Positions 49,858 through 57,056 of a DNA stretch of 57,056 nucleotides are shown piece by piece; the first letter of the stretch is position 1, and each line of letters starts with the position of its first letter. Below the pieces are notes generated by a model. It made no database searches and was not told where the DNA came from. It was given only the letters and a program-made list of their open reading frames with translations. The translations under genes were made by a program, and so were the position numbers. The DNA is from an uncultured Kiritimatiellota bacterium (GTDB taxonomy: Bacteria > Verrucomicrobiota > Kiritimatiellia > RFP12 > UBA1067): assembly GCA_934643865.1 (NCBI GenBank), contig CAKUCX010000015.1, positions 1 through 57,056 on the forward strand. Direction: 5' to 3'.

Positions 49858-50988
49858 ATGAAGGCGCAGAAGCTCGGATTGGTTCTGGGAATGAACATGG
49901 CGGTGGCCTGCCTGGTGCTGCAGGGGTGCAAGGCGACGCGGCCGGGGACGGACAACCTCCCGCCGCCGGTTGTCGACGATCCGGCCCCGGCGCCGCGGAT
50001 CGAGACGATTCCCGCGACGCCGTCCGAGCCGTCGGTGACCGTCACGCCGGAGGTCAAGCCGCTGCCGCCCGCCAAGGTCTCGGAGGTCAAGCCGCTGCCG
50101 CCGCCCGTCCCGCCGAAGAAGCCGGTCGCGGTTGCGCCCGTTCCGTCGGCCGCCAGCAGCACGATCGTCGTGCAGCGGGGCGACACGCTCTCCGGCATCT
50201 GCGTGCGCCACCATGTGAAGATGAGCGCCGTCGTCGCGGCGAATCCGGGGCTGAAGCCCAACCACATCCGCATCGGCCAGAAGATCGTCCTCCCCGGCGT
50301 CGCCGTTGCGGCGGCGCCTGCGAAGGCCGCGCCCAAGGTGATGCTGGCCTCGGCGGACGTCTCCGCCGCGAACACGACGGCGCCCGTCAAGACGAAGGCC
50401 GCCTTCAAGCCCTATGCCGGTCCGACGAAGACGTACAAGGTGCGCAGCGGCGACTCGCTCGGCAAGATCGCCTACGAAAGCGGCATCACGATCCGCGCGC
50501 TCAAAGAGCTGAACAAGCTCTCCAAGGACTCGATCCGCGTGGGGCAGGAGCTTCTGATCCCCGCCGAGAAGGTCGTGGCGAAGCCGGCGGCGAAGGACGC
50601 CGACAAGTCGGCGGCGAAGACGGCGGAAGCCAAGCCGGCCGATGCGAAGAAGCCGGCCGACGCGAAGAAGCCGGAGGCGCAGAAGAAGGCCGAGGAGAAG
50701 AAGGACGCCGCGGCTCCCGCCCCTGAGAGCGCGTCCTTGACGAGCGCCGTCGAGGCGCCGGCGGCGGAGAAGCCCGCCGAGACGCCGCCTGCGGTCGAAC
50801 CCGCGCCGGCGGCCTCCGCGAACACCTACACGGCGAAGGAGGGCGACGACATCGTCTCCGTCGCGATTTCCTACGGCATCAGCCCGAGCCGCCTGATGGA
50901 TCTCAACGACCTCAAGGTGGGCGACGCGATCAAGCCCGGCCAGGTCCTCAAGCTCCCGGCTGACGCGAAGCCGAGCGCCCAGGATTAA
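49858..50988 (+). CDS. lipoprotein with three LysM domains
   Basis: A 376-residue lipoprotein: signal peptide with lipobox LVLQGC (Cys24). A Pro-rich spacer precedes LysM1 (about 104-145, VVQRGDTLSGICVRHHVKM). LysM2 (about 190-235) is YKVRSGDSLGKIAYESGI. An Ala/Lys/Glu-rich linker with PADAKK repeats precedes LysM3 (about 325-370, YTAKEGDDIVSVAISYGI). There is no peptidase or amidase domain, so it likely tethers or senses peptidoglycan, perhaps as a cofactor of septal enzymes. It lies between murD and ftsW, within the division cluster. Confidence 0.88.
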   Translation: MKAQKLGLVLGMNMAVACLVLQGCKATRPGTDNLPPPVVDDPAPAPRIETIPATPSEPSVTVTPEVKPLPPAKVSEVKPLPPPVPPKKPVAVAPVPSAASSTIVVQRGDTLSGICVRHHVKMSAVVAANPGLKPNHIRIGQKIVLPGVAVAAAPAKAAPKVMLASADVSAANTTAPVKTKAAFKPYAGPTKTYKVRSGDSLGKIAYESGITIRALKELNKLSKDSIRVGQELLIPAEKVVAKPAAKDADKSAAKTAEAKPADAKKPADAKKPEAQKKAEEKKDAAAPAPESASLTSAVEAPAAEKPAETPPAVEPAPAASANTYTAKEGDDIVSVAISYGISPSRLMDLNDLKVGDAIKPGQVLKLPADAKPSAQD

Positions 50989-51014
50989 GGGCGCACCCCC
51001 GGTAGGTCCGCTCC

Positions 51015-52205
51015 GTGCAGCGCGTTCTGACTCTGCTGGGCATTTCCGTTCTCGCATTGCTGGCGTGGGGATTCGTCGTCCTCGCTTCTGCCGGCGGCGG
51101 GAACGGAATTCGCCTTTACAACGACCCCAGCCACTTCATCGTCCGCCAGGCGATTTGGCTTGTGGTCGCGCTGCCGTTCCTGTTCGCGGCGGCCCGGTTC
51201 GACTACCATGCGTGGCGGGAGCTGCCGTGGCTGACCATTGGCCTCTATCTTGCGACGGTGGCCCTGATGGTGGCCGTCTTTTTCTTTCCGCGCATCAACG
51301 GCTCGCACCGCTGGGTCGTGCTCGGCCCCCTGCGGCTGCAGCCGAGCGAGTTCGCGAAGCTGCTCACGGTCTTCGCGACGGCCGTCTTCCTGGACCGCGC
51401 GGGATGGTCGGTCGGAAAGTTCTGGCGCGGTGCCGTCCGCGCCTCGCTCATTGTCGCCGTCCTGATGGGCCTCGCCCTTGCCGAGCCGGACTACGGCGCG
51501 ACGATGGTGATTGCGCTTACGGGCGGGGTGCTCTTTCTCATTTCGGGCATGAAGATCGGCCACATGACCGCGCTCGGCGCGACGGGCCTTGCCTGCGTGG
51601 CGGCGTTTCTCTCGTCGAACGCCAACCGCATGAACCGCATCCTCTCGTGGGGGAAGGGGATGTTCGGCAGCGCGGTGGAGCACGCGACGGGCGCGGCGGC
51701 CGTCCTGAGCGACAAGGAGGCGGCAGCGGCCCACCAGGCCGACATGGCGCTCGTCGCGATCCGCAACGGGGGGCTCACGGGCGTGGGGTTCAACAAATCC
51801 CTCCAGAAGCTCCGCTACCTCCCCGAGGCGCATACGGACTTCATCTTCGCGATCGGAGCGGAGGAGTGGGGGCTTTTCTTCTCGCTCTCCCTCCTGCTTC
51901 TCTTCATCCTCTTCTTCGTGTGCGGCATGGTCATCTCCGCGCGCGCCCCCGATCGCCTCGGCCGTCTTCTGGCGTTCGGCATGACCTTCCTCATCTTCTT
52001 CCAGGCCGTCTTCAACATCGGCGTCGTCACGAAATGCCTGCCGACGAAGGGGCTCGCGCTGCCATTCCTCAGCTATGGCGGCACGAACCTCGTCTCGGCC
52101 CTCATCGCGGTCGGCGTCCTCTTCAACGTCGGCCGGCAAATCGAGTTGCCAAAATCGCGTCCGAGGAGTACAATGTCCGCCGTTTTACCGAAACAAGGAG
52201 TCTAA
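51015..52205 (+). CDS. ftsW: SEDS-family peptidoglycan polymerase FtsW (or RodA)
   Basis: A 396-residue polytopic SEDS protein with about ten hydrophobic segments. Landmarks: NGSHRWVVLGPLRLQPSEFAKL with the conserved Arg, Gln-Pro-Ser-Glu stretch; LAEPDYGATMVIALTGG with the catalytic Asp region; LPEAHTDFIFAIGAEEWG; and LPFLSYGGTNLVSALIAVG near the end. SEDS proteins polymerise lipid II with a class B PBP. Position after murF-murD favours FtsW over RodA, but sequence alone does not settle it. The start is the GTG at 51015. The serC promoter lies in its 3' end. Confidence 0.92.
   Translation: MQRVLTLLGISVLALLAWGFVVLASAGGGNGIRLYNDPSHFIVRQAIWLVVALPFLFAAARFDYHAWRELPWLTIGLYLATVALMVAVFFFPRINGSHRWVVLGPLRLQPSEFAKLLTVFATAVFLDRAGWSVGKFWRGAVRASLIVAVLMGLALAEPDYGATMVIALTGGVLFLISGMKIGHMTALGATGLACVAAFLSSNANRMNRILSWGKGMFGSAVEHATGAAAVLSDKEAAAAHQADMALVAIRNGGLTGVGFNKSLQKLRYLPEAHTDFIFAIGAEEWGLFFSLSLLLLFILFFVCGMVISARAPDRLGRLLAFGMTFLIFFQAVFNIGVVTKCLPTKGLALPFLSYGGTNLVSALIAVGVLFNVGRQIELPKSRPRSTMSAVLPKQGV
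52146..52174 (+). promoter_or_regulatory. serC promoter inside the end of ftsW
   Basis: TTGCCA (52146-52151), 17-bp spacer, TACAAT (52169-52174). An AAGGAG (52195-52200) precedes the ATG at 52212. Confidence 0.65.
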
Positions 52206-52211
52206 AGAATC

Positions 52212-53288
52212 ATGTCTCGTATCTACAACTTCTCCGCAGGTCCCGCCGTCCTTCCGCTGGAGGTCCTGCAGGACGCCCAGAAGAACCTCGTCGACTACAA
52301 GGGCTGCGGCATGTCCGTGATGGAGATGTCCCACCGCGGCAAGGACTATGACGCCATCCACCAGGAGGCGATCGCCACGTTCAAGGAACTGTGCGGGCTC
52401 GGCGACGAGTGGGCCGTCTGCTTCGTCCAGGGCGGCGCGTCCCTCCAGTTCGCCATGATTCCGATGAACTTCCTCGGGAAGGACCAGGTCGCGGACTACG
52501 CGAACCAGGGCACATGGTCGAACAAGGCCCTCAAGCAGGGGCAGATGGTCGGCAACGTGAACATCGTCGCCAACTGCCAGAAGGACATCCCCACGCGCAT
52601 GCCGGAGGCGGACGAGTGGACGTGGACGCCCGGCGCGGCCTACAGCCACATCTGCTCGAACGAGACGATCTCGGGCGCCGAGCTCAAGGCGTTCCCGCAG
52701 TCCGGTTCGCCGCTCATCTGCGACATGTCCTCCGACATCCTCTCCTGCCCGCGCGACTACAACCAGTTCGCGATGTTCTACGCCGGCGCGCAGAAGAACC
52801 TCGGCCCCTCCGGCATGGCCGTCGTCGCCATCCGCCGGGACTTCGCCGAGACGGGCTCCAAGACGATCCCGACGATGCTCCAGTACCGCACGTTCACCGA
52901 GGAGAACTCGCTCTACAACACGCCGCCCACGTGGGCCATCTACGTCTTCGGCGAGACGATGAAGTGGGTCAAGAAGATGGGCAAGGAGAATCTCTTCAAA
53001 CTCAACGCCGAGAAGGCGAAGAAGATCTACGACGTCATCGACGCCTCGGGCTTCTACCGCGGCACGGCCGTGAAGGCGTTCCGCTCGAACATGAACGTGA
53101 CCTGGCGCCTCCCCACGGAGGAGCTGGAGGCCAAGTTCATCGCCGAGGCGAAGGCCGCCGGGATGAGTTCGCTGAAGGGCCACCGTTCGGTTGGCGGCAT
53201 CCGCGCCTCGATCTACAACGCCTTCCCGATGGCGGGCGTTGACTGCCTCGTGGACTTCATGAAGGAATTCGAGCGGAAGAACGGTTGA
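52212..53288 (+). CDS. serC: phosphoserine aminotransferase
   Basis: A 358-residue class V aminotransferase converting 3-phosphohydroxypyruvate to phosphoserine in serine synthesis (and acting in the DXP-dependent B6 route, though this genome has pdxST). The start YNFSAGPAVLPLEVL and GGASLQFAMIPMNFL are diagnostic. The PLP lysine is Lys195 in FYAGAQKNLGPSG. MNVTWRLPTEE and SLKGHRSVGGIRASIYNAFP lie near the C-terminus. Length is normal. It has its own promoter and a terminator, so it is a single-gene unit; the cell makes serine for the CysE encoded at 22.1 kb. Confidence 0.97.
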   Translation: MSRIYNFSAGPAVLPLEVLQDAQKNLVDYKGCGMSVMEMSHRGKDYDAIHQEAIATFKELCGLGDEWAVCFVQGGASLQFAMIPMNFLGKDQVADYANQGTWSNKALKQGQMVGNVNIVANCQKDIPTRMPEADEWTWTPGAAYSHICSNETISGAELKAFPQSGSPLICDMSSDILSCPRDYNQFAMFYAGAQKNLGPSGMAVVAIRRDFAETGSKTIPTMLQYRTFTEENSLYNTPPTWAIYVFGETMKWVKKMGKENLFKLNAEKAKKIYDVIDASGFYRGTAVKAFRSNMNVTWRLPTEELEAKFIAEAKAAGMSSLKGHRSVGGIRASIYNAFPMAGVDCLVDFMKEFERKNG

Positions 53289-53310
53289 CCCTCTCCGCTT
53301 CCATTCGGTC

Positions 53311-53342
53311 AAAGGCCTCCCCCTCCGGGTGGCCTTTTGATT
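53311..53342 (+). terminator. intrinsic terminator of serC
   Basis: AAAGGCC (53311-53317) pairs with GGCCTTT (53331-53337), with CCCTCCGGGT sequence between, followed by a T-rich tail. Confidence 0.75.
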
Positions 53343-53446
53343 TCCCCACGGGAGGAACGCGCTCCGTCGCGTCCGCCCTCCTTTTTTTGCCACAGAACAT
53401 ACAGAACGGCCTTCGGCCGGTCACAGAATACACAGAAGCGTTTTTT

Positions 53447-53650
53447 CTGGTAGGGACGGACGTCCTCGGCCGCCCGCCGTCGCAGAAGCGTCGTGGCCTG
53501 GTAGGGGCGGACGTCCTCGGCCGCCCGCCGTCGTAGAAGCGTCGTGGCCTGGTAGGGGCGGACGTCCTCGGCCGCCCGCCGTCGCAGAAGCGTCGTGGCC
53601 TGGTAGGGGCGGACGTCCTCGGCCGCCCGCGTGTCCGTGGCGTCCCCGTG
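53447..53650 (+). repeat. 51-bp tandem repeat array of the palindromic family
   Basis: Units begin at 53447, 53498, 53549 and 53600, each CTGGTAGGGGCGGACGTCC... followed by a GTCGCAGAAGCGTCGTGGC spacer. The spacers are near-identical, so this is not a CRISPR array. Confidence 0.9.
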
Positions 53651-53750
53651 GGCGTCTTCGCGTACGCGGCGCGCCGGGGACGTCGCGCCCTACCATGTGC
53701 GCGGACATGGCGCGGAGCCTGGTAGGGGCGGACGTCCTCGGCCGCCCGCC
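53602..53750. repeat. complete palindromic pair plus an extra left arm
   Basis: The left arm 53602-53631 and right arm 53665-53694 repeat the 32329-32433 structure. A further left arm lies at 53721-53750. Confidence 0.75.
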
Positions 53751-53773
53751 AGTTGCGACCGTACCACACCACG

Positions 53774-53786
53774 CCCCCCCCCCCCC
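53774..53786 (+). repeat. C13 homopolymer
   Basis: Thirteen consecutive C, just outside the left end of the 1,014-bp element. Confidence 0.95.
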
Positions 53787-53796
53787 ATCCTCCGTA

Positions 53797-54810
53797 CGTC
53801 TGGCCTCCGGCCGGTCAACACGGAGCGCGCGGCGGCACGGAGAGGATTTTTGAGGTTGGTGTCCGCACGGCTTCATCGTCACCGGAATAGGGAAGCGTGG
53901 CTTCCAAGATGGAACGTCAAGACTCTGCGACCTCTGCGCTTCTCTGCGTGAGATGGAACGGACGAGCCGTGACGTAACACTCCCGGCGGGACTGTTCCGA
54001 AGTGAAATCTCGTGTTCTGTCCTGTCGGTCCGAAGATGAGATTATGGTGCGGAAAATATTTCGTAGCCGTTTTCGCTTTAAGGTTCACAAGGCGAACGGC
54101 TAAATGTAAGTGGCCGCTTGTTTGTTTTATATGTGTTTATTCGTTTAAATCTTCTGTTGCTTTGCAATCATATGGTTTGTGGTGTGTGCAGAGATTATTA
54201 CGCACAGAAATCTCATTCATGGTGAGAGGGCTCATTCGAGATACGGCAATAAATCAGGTTAATCCTCCCCGGTGTGAAAACGAACTCCGATTCGTGTGGC
54301 TCTCGCGCGGCCTACGGCTACCCTCCGAAGCTAGCTTCTGCGGCGCATTCCCGCTCCGCAGAATGTTTCTGCCCAAGGCTGCAACATTCGCACTTCACGA
54401 CCCTAGAAGTGATTGTTTTGCGACGGACTTCTGCGAAGCCAGATATCGTCTGCGGAGCGGGAATGCGCCGAAGCGGAGCGGAGGGCAGGTCGCCGAAGGC
54501 GATGGCGAAGCGATACGCAAGTACCCGCGCGAGAGCATCAATCATCGGAGTTTATCAACCTTTTTTATTGCCGTATCTATAGAAACGAGTGGGCGAGTGA
54601 TTGTGGGATTTCACTTCGGAACGGTGTCGTGCGGAACTTGGAACAAGGTAGAATGAAAGCAGCGTAGAAGGTGAATGGCGCGCGAAGGATCCGCGCCGAG
54701 ACGGTGCGGGTACATGACTCGCCGTGCCGCGTGAAATCGTGCGGACGCCAACCTCAAAATCCCTCTCGGTGCCGCCGCGCGCTCCGTGTTGACCGGACGG
54801 AGGCCAGACG
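53797..54810. mobile_element. putative 1,014-bp non-autonomous element with 73-bp terminal inverted repeats
   Basis: The left end 53797-53869 and right end 54738-54810 are inverted copies matching at 68 of 73 positions by eye. Inside are further inverted pairs: 53994-54009 with 54607-54622 (16 bp), about 54239-54266 with 54560-54583, and 54334-54355 with 54450-54471 (22 bp). The AT-richer core has no credible gene and no transposase. No target-site duplication is obvious. It could be a MITE-like element or the template of a long structured RNA. Confidence 0.55.
54197..54217 (+). repeat. dispersed motif copy 3, inside the element
   Basis: ATTACGCACAGAAATCTCAT, the same 20-nt motif as at 27437 and 28374. 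A shorter GTGAAATCTC form is part of the 53994 inverted repeat. Confidence 0.7.
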
Positions 54811-54836
54811 GGGGTGAAAATAGTTGAACTCTGCCC

Positions 54837-54866
54837 TTGACGGAGAAGGGCTAAACAAAGTATGCT
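54837..54866 (+). promoter_or_regulatory. promoter of the AAA_14-like ATPase
   Basis: TTGACG (54837-54842), 18-bp spacer, TATGCT (54861-54866), starting 26 bp outside the right terminal repeat. The leader is about 120 nt. Confidence 0.55.
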
Positions 54867-54991
54867 TTAAAAATTTGTACCATTCCTTGTCGGGAAGGGG
54901 TTTCGTCGATCGGCCTTGAGGCGGCCATCCGGGGCGATGGGGCCAAGGGCGGCGGAGTTCTGGGGGACGGGGACAGAGGGATAAAGAACAC

Positions 54992-56773
54992 ATGCGAGAG
55001 TTGTCGACGGCAGAAGCCGCTGGGCGGAACAGGACGGACGTCCTGGTCGACCTTCTTGACGTAGCCGCGAAGGACGACGTCACGGATCCGCTCGTCCTCA
55101 TCTGCCAGACGCTCGTCAGGAATGTCCCGGCGTTCAAGTTCGTGACGTTCGTCCATGTGGGCGAGGACGTCTGGCACATCCCCTGTGCGCAGCCGGGTTT
55201 CCAGGTGCGGCTTGCCCCGCCCGACGTTGAGCTTACGTTCGTCCGCTTCCTGGAGGGCGAACTGGCGGAGGAAGAGGTCGCCTTCCTGGGGGAGAAGCAG
55301 CTGCTGCCGTTCATCCCCGAGGACAGCCGGACCCTCTGGACCTGCCACTCGTGTGCGGCTTTTCCCGTTCGGGGCGAGGGGAGTGACAGGGCGATCCTGA
55401 TTGCCTTTCTCGAAGGCAACTGCCCGTTCGGCGCGCAGATGCGCACCGACGTGCGGCGGATGGCCGCCGGCCTCGTGTCCGTCTACGGCTTTCTGTGCGT
55501 AAACCGTCGGCTGCGGAAGACCTGCGTGGCCGCGCAGGCCTCGGCCCGGCGGCAGTCGCAGACGCTGGAATCGGTGCGCGGCGTCCTGCGGAGCGCGTTT
55601 GCCGAGCTGGGCGAACGGGTGCGGACGGACGGACGGGCGACGGTGACGTGGACTGCCCTGCGCGCGCTCGTCGCGCAGGGCGCGCCCGAACTCGTCGCGT
55701 TCGCCAACGACCCCGAGATTCGGAACCTGTGCCGGGAGGCCGCGCTCAACGACTCCGGCTTGTCGAACTGGGTGCATGCCGGGCTGGACGACGCGCGCGT
55801 CAAGGTGCTGGTGGGCGTACGCGGCGCGAACAAGACGGGGGCCCTGCTGGCGGTGCGGGACTGGCTGCGCGCACGCGGCGTCGAGGAGGCGCGCCTCGTG
55901 TCCCTCGATTTCGAAGACGTGCGGTTCCGGCACTTTGCGACGGCGGACGACGTCCTGTGCCATCTGGAGGACCTGCCGCCGTGCGCCGCGCCGCGCTTTC
56001 TGTTCCTGGACGAGGTCTGCCGGATCGGACACGCCGCCGAGCTGCTGCGCCGCCTCTCTCGGATGAGCGGCTGGAACGTCTGGGTCGCGTCGTCGACGTC
56101 CTGCGTCCTCGGCGAAGGGGAGTCCGCCTGCCCCTCCGACCGGTTCTCGGTTCTGCGCGTGTGGCCCAACCCGGGCGGCGTCCGTTCCCGGCAGGTCCTG
56201 TCTCGGATCTGGAGCATGATCTTCATGCGGGACATCGCGTACGGCGTCATCCACCCGGACGTGCGGGCGCTGGAGGCGCTGACGGAGTATTTTTCAGACC
56301 ATCTGGGCGAGGTGAAGACGCTGCGCGAGATCGCGTCGGAGCTGGTCGTGTACGGCCGGCGGATCTCCGCGAACTCGATCCGCGCGTACCGGAAGGAGCT
56401 GGAGTCCGTCTACCTCCTGGAGGTCTCGGAGGTCTACGACACATTCGAGCGGTGCGTCGTCAAGAGCGCCGGCGCGCGCATGTTCTGCGCCGACCTCGAA
56501 CTGCGGGCCTGGCGCTATGGCCCGGCCCCCGAATACGAGGCGTCGCGCGTGGCGCTGAACACGCTCTACCTCCGTCTGCGCCGGACGTACGACAAGGTCT
56601 ACACGCCGCGCGACAAGGACGCCGACTTCCTGACGCTGGAGTCCGACGGCACGCCGCGCCTGTGGTCGGTGGCATTCGGGAGCGCGCAGGAACAGGCTTT
56701 CTTCCACCCCTTCGGACAAAGCATGGGGGGGGGGGGGGGAGGCATTCTAGGAAGGCGGCGAAGGCGAAAGTAG
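54992..56773 (+). CDS. AAA_14/DUF4143-like ATPase with possible GAF-like N-terminus
   Basis: A 593-residue cytoplasmic protein. Residues about 15-175 resemble a GAF fold (LICQTLVRNVPAFKFVTFVHVG, then SDRAILIAFLEGNCPFGAQM). A helical linker follows. The ATPase starts at VKVLVGVRGANKTGALL (near residue 270), a Walker A keeping GKT-like Lys-Thr but with Asn before it. Walker B is RFLFLDEVC, and ASSTSCVL matches the TGSS sensor segment. The C-terminal ISANSIRAYRKELESVYLLEVSEVYD resembles DUF4143. The family is widespread but poorly understood. A G15 tract encodes the GGGGGG near the end, so slippage would change the tail. Confidence 0.6.
   Translation: MRELSTAEAAGRNRTDVLVDLLDVAAKDDVTDPLVLICQTLVRNVPAFKFVTFVHVGEDVWHIPCAQPGFQVRLAPPDVELTFVRFLEGELAEEEVAFLGEKQLLPFIPEDSRTLWTCHSCAAFPVRGEGSDRAILIAFLEGNCPFGAQMRTDVRRMAAGLVSVYGFLCVNRRLRKTCVAAQASARRQSQTLESVRGVLRSAFAELGERVRTDGRATVTWTALRALVAQGAPELVAFANDPEIRNLCREAALNDSGLSNWVHAGLDDARVKVLVGVRGANKTGALLAVRDWLRARGVEEARLVSLDFEDVRFRHFATADDVLCHLEDLPPCAAPRFLFLDEVCRIGHAAELLRRLSRMSGWNVWVASSTSCVLGEGESACPSDRFSVLRVWPNPGGVRSRQVLSRIWSMIFMRDIAYGVIHPDVRALEALTEYFSDHLGEVKTLREIASELVVYGRRISANSIRAYRKELESVYLLEVSEVYDTFERCVVKSAGARMFCADLELRAWRYGPAPEYEASRVALNTLYLRLRRTYDKVYTPRDKDADFLTLESDGTPRLWSVAFGSAQEQAFFHPFGQSMGGGGGGILGRRRRRK
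56725..56739 (+). repeat. G15 homopolymer within the 3' end of the ATPase gene
   Basis: Fifteen consecutive G, 34 bp before the stop codon. A length change would shift the frame of the last residues. Confidence 0.95.
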
Positions 56774-57056
56774 CCGTCTGAAAGGGGTGCCCGCGTGTCC
56801 GTGGCGTCCCCGTGGGCGCCTTCGCGTACACGGCGCGCCGGGGACATCGCGCCCTGCCATGTGTGCGGACATGGCGCGGGGCGTGGTAGGGGCGGACGTC
56901 CTCGGCCGCCCGCGTGTCCGTGGCGTCCCCGTGGGCGCCTTCGCGTACACGGCGCGCCGGGGACATCGCGCCCTGCCATGTGTGCGGACATGGCGCGGGG
57001 CGTGGTAGGGGCGGACGTCCTCGGCCGCCCGCGTGTCCGTGGCGTCCCCGTGGGCG
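56774..57056 (+). repeat. 119-bp tandem array of the palindromic family, running off the window
   Basis: The 283 bp after the ATPase hold no gene. GTGTCCGTGGCG recurs at 56795, 56914 and 57033, giving an exact 119-bp period. Each unit has a right arm (e.g. 56829-56858) and a left arm (e.g. 56885-56914) of the same palindrome family as at 32.3 and 53.6 kb. Confidence 0.9.

Larger units (their letters stand above)
53289..54991. other. 1.7-kb gene-free region: terminator, repeat arrays, 73-bp-TIR element, ATPase promoter
   Basis: In order it holds: the serC terminator; two CACAGAAnAnACAGAA repeats (53391-53406, 53422-53437) around a GGCCTTCGGCCGG hairpin; a 51-bp tandem array; a palindromic pair; a C13 tract; the element 53797-54810; and a promoter at 54837-54866. 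The frame 54012-54656 is open but looks non-coding. The core at 54000-54660 is much richer in A+T than its surroundings. Confidence 0.6.

Noticed and set aside
53447..53750. CRISPR-like array
   Set aside because: Repeat and spacer parts are both near-identical between units, the period is 51 bp with palindromic arms, and no cas genes are present. It is a tandem duplication.
54012..54656. A 214-codon frame inside the TIR element
   Set aside because: The translation has no domain-like pattern, there is no ribosome site, and the frame crosses the nested inverted repeats. More likely non-coding.

Overview
The window is GC-rich bacterial chromosome with tightly packed housekeeping genes next to exported carbohydrate-active enzymes. 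The mix is: many Sec or Tat signal peptides, GH106-, GH27-, GH43- and GH-A-like enzymes, SGNH esterases, a Tat-exported Gfo/Idh/MocA oxidoreductase, a DUF1080-like/PHP protein and a 1,443-residue beta-helix/LamG surface protein. Together with palindromic intergenic repeats, this fits an uncultured PVC-superphylum gut or anaerobic lineage such as Kiritimatiellota or Lentisphaerota. That placement is inference from gene content; no rRNA or tRNA gene was seen.

Layout. 1-9.5 kb is mostly core: the 3' end of smc, lysS-tsaC, a convergent PP-loop ATPase-dedA pair, a small exported protein with lgt, uxaC and dnaB. 9.5-22.9 kb mixes envelope and metabolic genes: an exported terpene-cyclase-like repeat protein, a 3D-domain protein, a sugar-phosphate transferase, a GT2 glycosyltransferase, a GH43-like protein, an SGNH esterase, mgtC-pdxT-pdxS, an exported PHP protein, a PAS protein, an RluA synthase, a Gfo/Idh oxidoreductase, vsr and cysE. 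23.1-27.1 kb holds an exported RpiB-like protein, a heparinase II/III-like lyase and an exported nitrilase-family enzyme. 27.1-28.9 kb is an island of tandem and inverted repeats around an orphan, very basic protein.

28.9-47.3 kb resembles a saccharide-utilisation locus: GH106, a P1-nuclease/PLC-like protein, a XylR-type regulator, a phosphatase-NPCBM-GH27 fusion, a GH-A enzyme, the LamG surface protein and an SGNH esterase. Two of its promoters share a 15-nt motif over the -35 region, and the regulator gene lies between them, so a local regulon is likely. 47.5-53.3 kb returns to cell-wall genes (murF, murD, a LysM lipoprotein, ftsW) and serC. 53.3-57.1 kb is repeat-rich: 51-bp and 119-bp tandem arrays, G/C homopolymers, a 1,014-bp element with 73-bp terminal inverted repeats and no credible gene, and an AAA_14/DUF4143-like ATPase with a possible GAF-like N-terminus.

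Most transcription units start from an extended -10 element (TGnTATACT-like). Several have the start codon only 7-10 nt after the -10, implying leaderless mRNAs. The least explained parts are the 73-bp-TIR element, the iteron-like island at 27.2-27.4 kb, and a 20-nt motif found in both.
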